The translations under genes were made by a program, and so were the position numbers. This document shows, piece after piece, positions 58,101 to 64,000 of a DNA stretch of 64,000 bases. This stretch comes from Metridium senile (taxonomy: Eukaryota > Cnidaria > Anthozoa > Actiniaria > Metridiidae). The stretch is taken from NCBI GenBank assembly GCA_949775045.1, contig OX459101.1, positions 2,658,501 through 2,722,500 of the forward strand, written 5' to 3'. The notes beneath the pieces were generated by a model. The model was not told the DNA's origin. It worked only from the letters and a program-made list of their open reading frames with translations, and ran no database searches. Each line of letters begins with the position of its first letter. Within the stretch, counting starts at the first letter, position 1.

Positions 58101-61100
58101 ATACCAAAACCAACCAAGGCAATTGTATTGAGTTTCGACTTGTAAAGATGGCAATCAGTGCAATTTTTGTTCGGTTGGAGCGGGTGACTGAGCACTTATA
58201 AAAAATATGTAAAGAATTGGCATCTGGTCCATGTGCTGTCGAAAGTTTGTATAATTACCCATAATGCTTTTCGTTATTAAATGGAGAAAGGAGTTTTTTT
58301 TTTAGTTTGTAAACGTTTCGAATGAGAAAGGCTGTTTTTATCAGAAAAAGAAAAGAAAAAATTAAAAAGAAAAAACTCACGCGCTCTCCGTTCCCCACAC
58401 CCAGCTCGTCCGAAGGGAGGAGAGAACCAGCCCCTAAGCTATAAATGGTAATTCCTATACGTAGACTAACTAAGCGTCACTCGATTTATACAATTGAAAA
58501 ATCCTAGTCTTTCAGGGCAGGTTTATTGTTATGCTAATCTTATTGTTCTTATTCCCAGTGGGGAGTAGGGTCAACTCGCGCATGCGCATTCAATGTGATA
58601 TCGCATTGCAAGCGAGTTTCATCCAAGACAACCCACACGTTGTAGAGGGTGCTTGTTTTATGCTTCGGATGGAACGTAAGACTAATCACTTTGTATTTAA
58701 TACTCAACTTGTTGATTATTGCTCTTGCGTTTGAAATGCATGGATGCAGTAGGAAAGAGTACCTAGACAGGTTATACAGAGGCGCGCTGCTGCAATCATT
58801 GAAGGCAGTGAAAAAAAATAGACAAAATAAATTAAATCTAGATCTTACTTTCTCCTCATCCATTTGACAGAAATTTTCCGTAGAATTGTATGCTGGTATA
58901 CAAATGCCTAAATAGTCTAGCCCGGGCATATACCTGTCAAATGAGCAGTTCCGGTTTTCTAGTCAATTCCACTGATTACAACACTAGTAGCAAAGATCTG
59001 CAGCTTCGCTCACCGTTAGCAAGAACTGCTAAGTACCAATCTTCGCAAAATTTTGAATCTTCGTTTCGCTACAACGGGGCAAAAACATGGAATTCCCTAC
59101 CTGCCAATAGTAGATACCAAAACCAACCAAGGCAATTGTATTGAGTTTCGACTTGTAAAGATGGCAATCAGTGCAATTTTTGTTCGGTTGGAGCGGGTGA
59201 CTGAGCACTTATAAAAAATATGTAAAGAATTGGCATCTGGTCCATGTGCTGTCGAAAGTTTGTATAATTACCCATAATGCTTTTCGTTATTAAATGGAGA
59301 AAGGAGTTTTTTTTTTAGTTTGTAAACGTTTCGAATGAGAAAGGCTGTTTTTATCAGAAAAAGAAAAGAAAAAATTAAAAAGAAAAAACTCACGCGCTCT
59401 CCGTTCCCCACACCCAGCTCGTCCGAAGGGAGGAGAGAACCAGCCCCTAAGCTATAAATGGTAATTCCTATACGTAGACTAACTAAGCGTCACTCGATTT
59501 ATACAATTGAAAAATCCTAGTCTTTCAGGGCAGGTTTATTGTTATGCTAATCTTATTGTTCTTATTCCCAGTGGGGAGTAGGGTCAACTCGCGCATGCGC
59601 ATTCAATGTGATATCGCATTGCAAGCGAGTTTCATCCAAGACAACCCACACGTTGTAGAGGGTGCTTGTTTTATGCTTCGGATGGAACGTAAGACTAATC
59701 ACTTTGTATTTAATACTCAACTTGTTGATTATTGCTCTTGCGTTTGAAATGCATGGATGCAGTAGGAAAGAGTACCTAGACAGGTTATACAGAGGCGCGC
59801 TGCTGCAATCATTGAAGGCAGTGAAAAAAAATAGACAAAATAAATTAAATCTAGATCTTACTTTCTCCTCATCCATTTGACAGAAATTTTCCGTAGAATT
59901 GTATGCTGGTATACAAATGCCTAAATAGTCTAGCCCGGGCATATACCTGTCAAATGAGCAGTTCCGGTTTTCTAGTCAATTCCACTGATTACAACACTAG
60001 TAGCAAAGATCTGCAGCTTCGCTCACCGTTAGCAAGAACTGCTAAGTACCAATCTTCGCAAAATTTTGAATCTTCGTTTCGCTACAACGGGGCAAAAACA
60101 TGGAATTCCCTACCTGCCAATAGTAGATACCAAAACCAACCAAGGCAATTGTATTGAGTTTCGACTTGTAAAGATGGCAATCAGTGCAATTTTTGTTCGG
60201 TTGGAGCGGGTGACTGAGCACTTATAAAAAATATGTAAAGAATTGGCATCTGGTCCATGTGCTGTCGAAAGTTTGTATAATTACCCATAATGCTTTTCGT
60301 TATTAAATGGAGAAAGGAGTTTTTTTTTTAGTTTGTAAACGTTTCGAATGAGAAAGGCTGTTTTTATCAGAAAAAGAAAAGAAAAAATTAAAAAGAAAAA
60401 ACTCACGCGCTCTCCGTTCCCCACACCCAGCTCGTCCGAAGGGAGGAGAGAACCAGCCCCTAAGCTATAAATGGTAATTCCTATACGTAGACTAACTAAG
60501 CGTCACTCGATTTATACAATTGAAAAATCCTAGTCTTTCAGGGCAGGTTTATTGTTATGCTAATCTTATTGTTCTTATTCCCAGTGGGGAGTAGGGTCAA
60601 CTCGCGCATGCGCATTCAATGTGATATCGCATTGCAAGCGAGTTTCATCCAAGACAACCCACACGTTGTAGAGGGTGCTTGTTTTATGCTTCGGATGGAA
60701 CGTAAGACTAATCACTTTGTATTTAATACTCAACTTGTTGATTATTGCTCTTGCGTTTGAAATGCATGGATGCAGTAGGAAAGAGTACCTAGACAGGTTA
60801 TACAGAGGCGCGCTGCTGCAATCATTGAAGGCAGTGAAAAAAAATAGACAAAATAAATTAAATCTAGATCTTACTTTCTCCTCATCCATTTGACAGAAAT
60901 TTTCCGTAGAATTGTATGCTGGTATACAAATGCCTAAATAGTCTAGCCCGGGCATATACCTGTCAAATGAGCAGTTCCGGTTTTCTAGTCAATTCCACTG
61001 ATTACAACACTAGTAGCAAAGATCTGCAGCTTCGCTCACCGTTAGCAAGAACTGCTAAGTACCAATCTTCGCAAAATTTTGAATCTTCGTTTCGCTACAA

Positions 61101-64000
61101 CGGGGCAAAAACATGGAATTCCCTACCTGCCAATAGTAGATACCAAAACCAACCAAGGCAATTGTATTGAGTTTCGACTTGTAAAGATGGCAATCAGTGC
61201 AATTTTTGTTCGGTTGGAGCGGGTGACTGAGCACTTATAAAAAATATGTAAAGAATTGGCATCTGGTCCATGTGCTGTCGAAAGTTTGTATAATTACCCA
61301 TAATGCTTTTCGTTATTAAATGGAGAAAGGAGTTTTTTTTTTAGTTTGTAAACGTTTCGAATGAGAAAGGCTGTTTTTATCAGAAAAAGAAAAGAAAAAA
61401 TTAAAAAGAAAAAACTCACGCGCTCTCCGTTCCCCACACCCAGCTCGTCCGAAGGGAGGAGAGAACCAGCCCCTAAGCTATAAATGGTAATTCCTATACG
61501 TAGACTAACTAAGCGTCACTCGATTTATACAATTGAAAAATCCTAGTCTTTCAGGGCAGGTTTATTGTTATGCTAATCTTATTGTTCTTATTCCCAGTGG
61601 GGAGTAGGGTCAACTCGCGCATGCGCATTCAATGTGATATCGCATTGCAAGCGAGTTTCATCCAAGACAACCCACACGTTGTAGAGGGTGCTTGTTTTAT
61701 GCTTCGGATGGAACGTAAGACTAATCACTTTGTATTTAATACTCAACTTGTTGATTATTGCTCTTGCGTTTGAAATGCATGGATGCAGTAGGAAAGAGTA
61801 CCTAGACAGGTTATACAGAGGCGCGCTGCTGCAATCATTGAAGGCAGTGAAAAAAAATAGACAAAATAAATTAAATCTAGATCTTACTTTCTCCTCATCC
61901 ATTTGACAGAAATTTTCCGTAGAATTGTATGCTGGTATACAAATGCCTAAATAGTCTAGCCCGGGCATATACCTGTCAAATGAGCAGTTCCGGTTTTCTA
62001 GTCAATTCCACTGATTACAACACTAGTAGCAAAGATCTGCAGCTTCGCTCACCGTTAGCAAGAACTGCTAAGTACCAATCTTCGCAAAATTTTGAATCTT
62101 CGTTTCGCTACAACGGGGCAAAAACATGGAATTCCCTACCTGCCAATAGTAGATACCAAAACCAACCAAGGCAATTGTATTGAGTTTCGACTTGTAAAGA
62201 TGGCAATCAGTGCAATTTTTGTTCGGTTGGAGCGGGTGACTGAGCACTTATAAAAAATATGTAAAGAATTGGCATCTGGTCCATGTGCTGTCGAAAGTTT
62301 GTATAATTACCCATAATGCTTTTCGTTATTAAATGGAGAAAGGAGTTTTTTTTTTAGTTTGTAAACGTTTCGAATGAGAAAGGCTGTTTTTATCAGAAAA
62401 AGAAAAGAAAAAATTAAAAAGAAAAAACTCACGCGCTCTCCGTTCCCCACACCCAGCTCGTCCGAAGGGAGGAGAGAACCAGCCCCTAAGCTATAAATGG
62501 TAATTCCTATACGTAGACTAACTAAGCGTCACTCGATTTATACAATTGAAAAATCCTAGTCTTTCAGGGCAGGTTTATTGTTATGCTAATCTTATTGTTC
62601 TTATTCCCAGTGGGGAGTAGGGTCAACTCGCGCATGCGCATTCAATGTGATATCGCATTGCAAGCGAGTTTCATCCAAGACAACCCACACGTTGTAGAGG
62701 GTGCTTGTTTTATGCTTCGGATGGAACGTAAGACTAATCACTTTGTATTTAATACTCAACTTGTTGATTATTGCTCTTGCGTTTGAAATGCATGGATGCA
62801 GTAGGAAAGAGTACCTAGACAGGTTATACAGAGGCGCGCTGCTGCAATCATTGAAGGCAGTGAAAAAAAATAGACAAAATAAATTAAATCTAGATCTTAC
62901 TTTCTCCTCATCCATTTGACAGAAATTTTCCGTAGAATTGTATGCTGGTATACAAATGCCTAAATAGTCTAGCCCGGGCATATACCTGTCAAATGAGCAG
63001 TTCCGGTTTTCTAGTCAATTCCACTGATTACAACACTAGTAGCAAAGATCTGCAGCTTCGCTCACCGTTAGCAAGAACTGCTAAGTACCAATCTTCGCAA
63101 AATTTTGAATCTTCGTTTCGCTACAACGGGGCAAAAACATGGAATTCCCTACCTGCCAATAGTAGATACCAAAACCAACCAAGGCAATTGTATTGAGTTT
63201 CGACTTGTAAAGATGGCAATCAGTGCAATTTTTGTTCGGTTGGAGCGGGTGACTGAGCACTTATAAAAAATATGTAAAGAATTGGCATCTGGTCCATGTG
63301 CTGTCGAAAGTTTGTATAATTACCCATAATGCTTTTCGTTATTAAATGGAGAAAGGAGTTTTTTTTTTAGTTTGTAAACGTTTCGAATGAGAAAGGCTGT
63401 TTTTATCAGAAAAAGAAAAGAAAAAATTAAAAAGAAAAAACTCACGCGCTCTCCGTTCCCCACACCCAGCTCGTCCGAAGGGAGGAGAGAACCAGCCCCT
63501 AAGCTATAAATGGTAATTCCTATACGTAGACTAACTAAGCGTCACTCGATTTATACAATTGAAAAATCCTAGTCTTTCAGGGCAGGTTTATTGTTATGCT
63601 AATCTTATTGTTCTTATTCCCAGTGGGGAGTAGGGTCAACTCGCGCATGCGCATTCAATGTGATATCGCATTGCAAGCGAGTTTCATCCAAGACAACCCA
63701 CACGTTGTAGAGGGTGCTTGTTTTATGCTTCGGATGGAACGTAAGACTAATCACTTTGTATTTAATACTCAACTTGTTGATTATTGCTCTTGCGTTTGAA
63801 ATGCATGGATGCAGTAGGAAAGAGTACCTAGACAGGTTATACAGAGGCGCGCTGCTGCAATCATTGAAGGCAGTGAAAAAAAATAGACAAAATAAATTAA
63901 ATCTAGATCTTACTTTCTCCTCATCCATTTGACAGAAATTTTCCGTAGAATTGTATGCTGGTATACAAATGCCTAAATAGTCTAGCCCGGGCATATACCT
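55055..64000. repeat. 1013-bp tandem array, about 8.8 units, runs off the window
   Basis: Units start at about 55055, 56069, 57082, 58095, 59108, 60121, 61134, 62147 and 63160. The first unit is 1014 bp because of one extra A in a run near 55333; the rest are 1013 bp and appear identical wherever compared. The unit starts TAGTAGATACCAAAACC and ends in a LINE-like fragment (WNSLPAN). Every frame in the unit (67, 126, 72 and 84 codons) repeats unchanged; none is supported as a host gene. Confidence 0.95.
55851..56068 (+). pseudogene. LINE reverse-transcriptase C-terminal fragment within each array unit
   Basis: The last fifth of each unit encodes LVYKCLNSLARAYTCQM, then a stretch ending FRYNGAKTWNSLPAN, the usual end region of non-LTR retrotransposon proteins (VYKCLN-x-LAP-x-Y, then F-x-Y-x-GA-x-WNSLP). 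The frame crosses the unit junction and stops 12 codons later. Similar fragments recur every 1013 bp. The preceding ALLQSLKAVKK stretch may belong to it in another frame. Confidence 0.65.

Noticed and set aside
55492..63994. 126-codon minus-strand and 67- and 72-codon plus-strand frames repeated in each 1013-bp unit
   Set aside because: They recur unchanged because the DNA is tandemly duplicated; no splice, start or family support, and the minus frame opposes the LINE-like strand.

Overview
This looks like nuclear DNA from an invertebrate animal. It is AT-rich, its genes are split by GT-AG introns, and it is crowded with microsatellites, hairpin mobile elements and non-LTR retrotransposon pieces. 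The mix of families (PARP14-like, Kolobok-like and XPG-nuclease transposons, dermatopontin-like and acidic secreted proteins) fits a cnidarian, most likely a hexacoral. That placement is inference from family content, not a measurement.

Layout, left to right. 1-2217 holds the 3' half of a decayed PARP14-like gene (macro, KH-like, WWE, start of the PARP catalytic domain). Its intron runs into an 8-kb, almost G-free 18-bp satellite with a ~2.2-kb higher-order period (2420-10535). A 5'-truncated LINE interrupts this satellite, which resumes to 11545. 11918-19508 is a TTAA-flanked DNA transposon. It carries an eight-exon gene, intact in all splice phases (893 codons), that fuses a transposase-like core to a DEDDh 3'-5' exonuclease domain. 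19.5-24.2 kb is non-coding: hairpin elements, a 137-bp minisatellite with CGCGCG runs, and a duplicated block.

24.3-27.9 kb carries, on the minus strand, a three-exon host-like gene for a secreted, extremely acidic Glu/Lys/Pro repeat protein. It has a TATA box and an upstream repeat with CRE-like and CCAAT motifs. 28-39 kb is a graveyard of small inverted-repeat elements, several with recognisable target-site duplications. 39.3-41.6 kb carries a second host-like secreted gene, a small protein resembling the C-terminal part of dermatopontin, with TATA box, non-coding first exon and polyA signal.

41.7-47.7 kb is a low-complexity tract followed by LINE remnants. The larger LINE is split by a TTAA-flanked element and by a second element with a 9-bp target duplication that contains a RecQ-helicase fragment. 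48129-54666 is a 6.5-kb DNA transposon with ~320-330-bp terminal inverted repeats and an ATT duplication. It encodes an XPG/FEN1-like nuclease protein broken by at least four lesions. 55055 to the window end is a nearly perfect 1013-bp tandem array of about nine units.

Only three genes look potentially functional: the transposase-exonuclease gene, the acidic secreted protein and the dermatopontin-like protein. The two secreted-protein genes could belong to an extracellular or skeletal matrix, but nothing here proves it.
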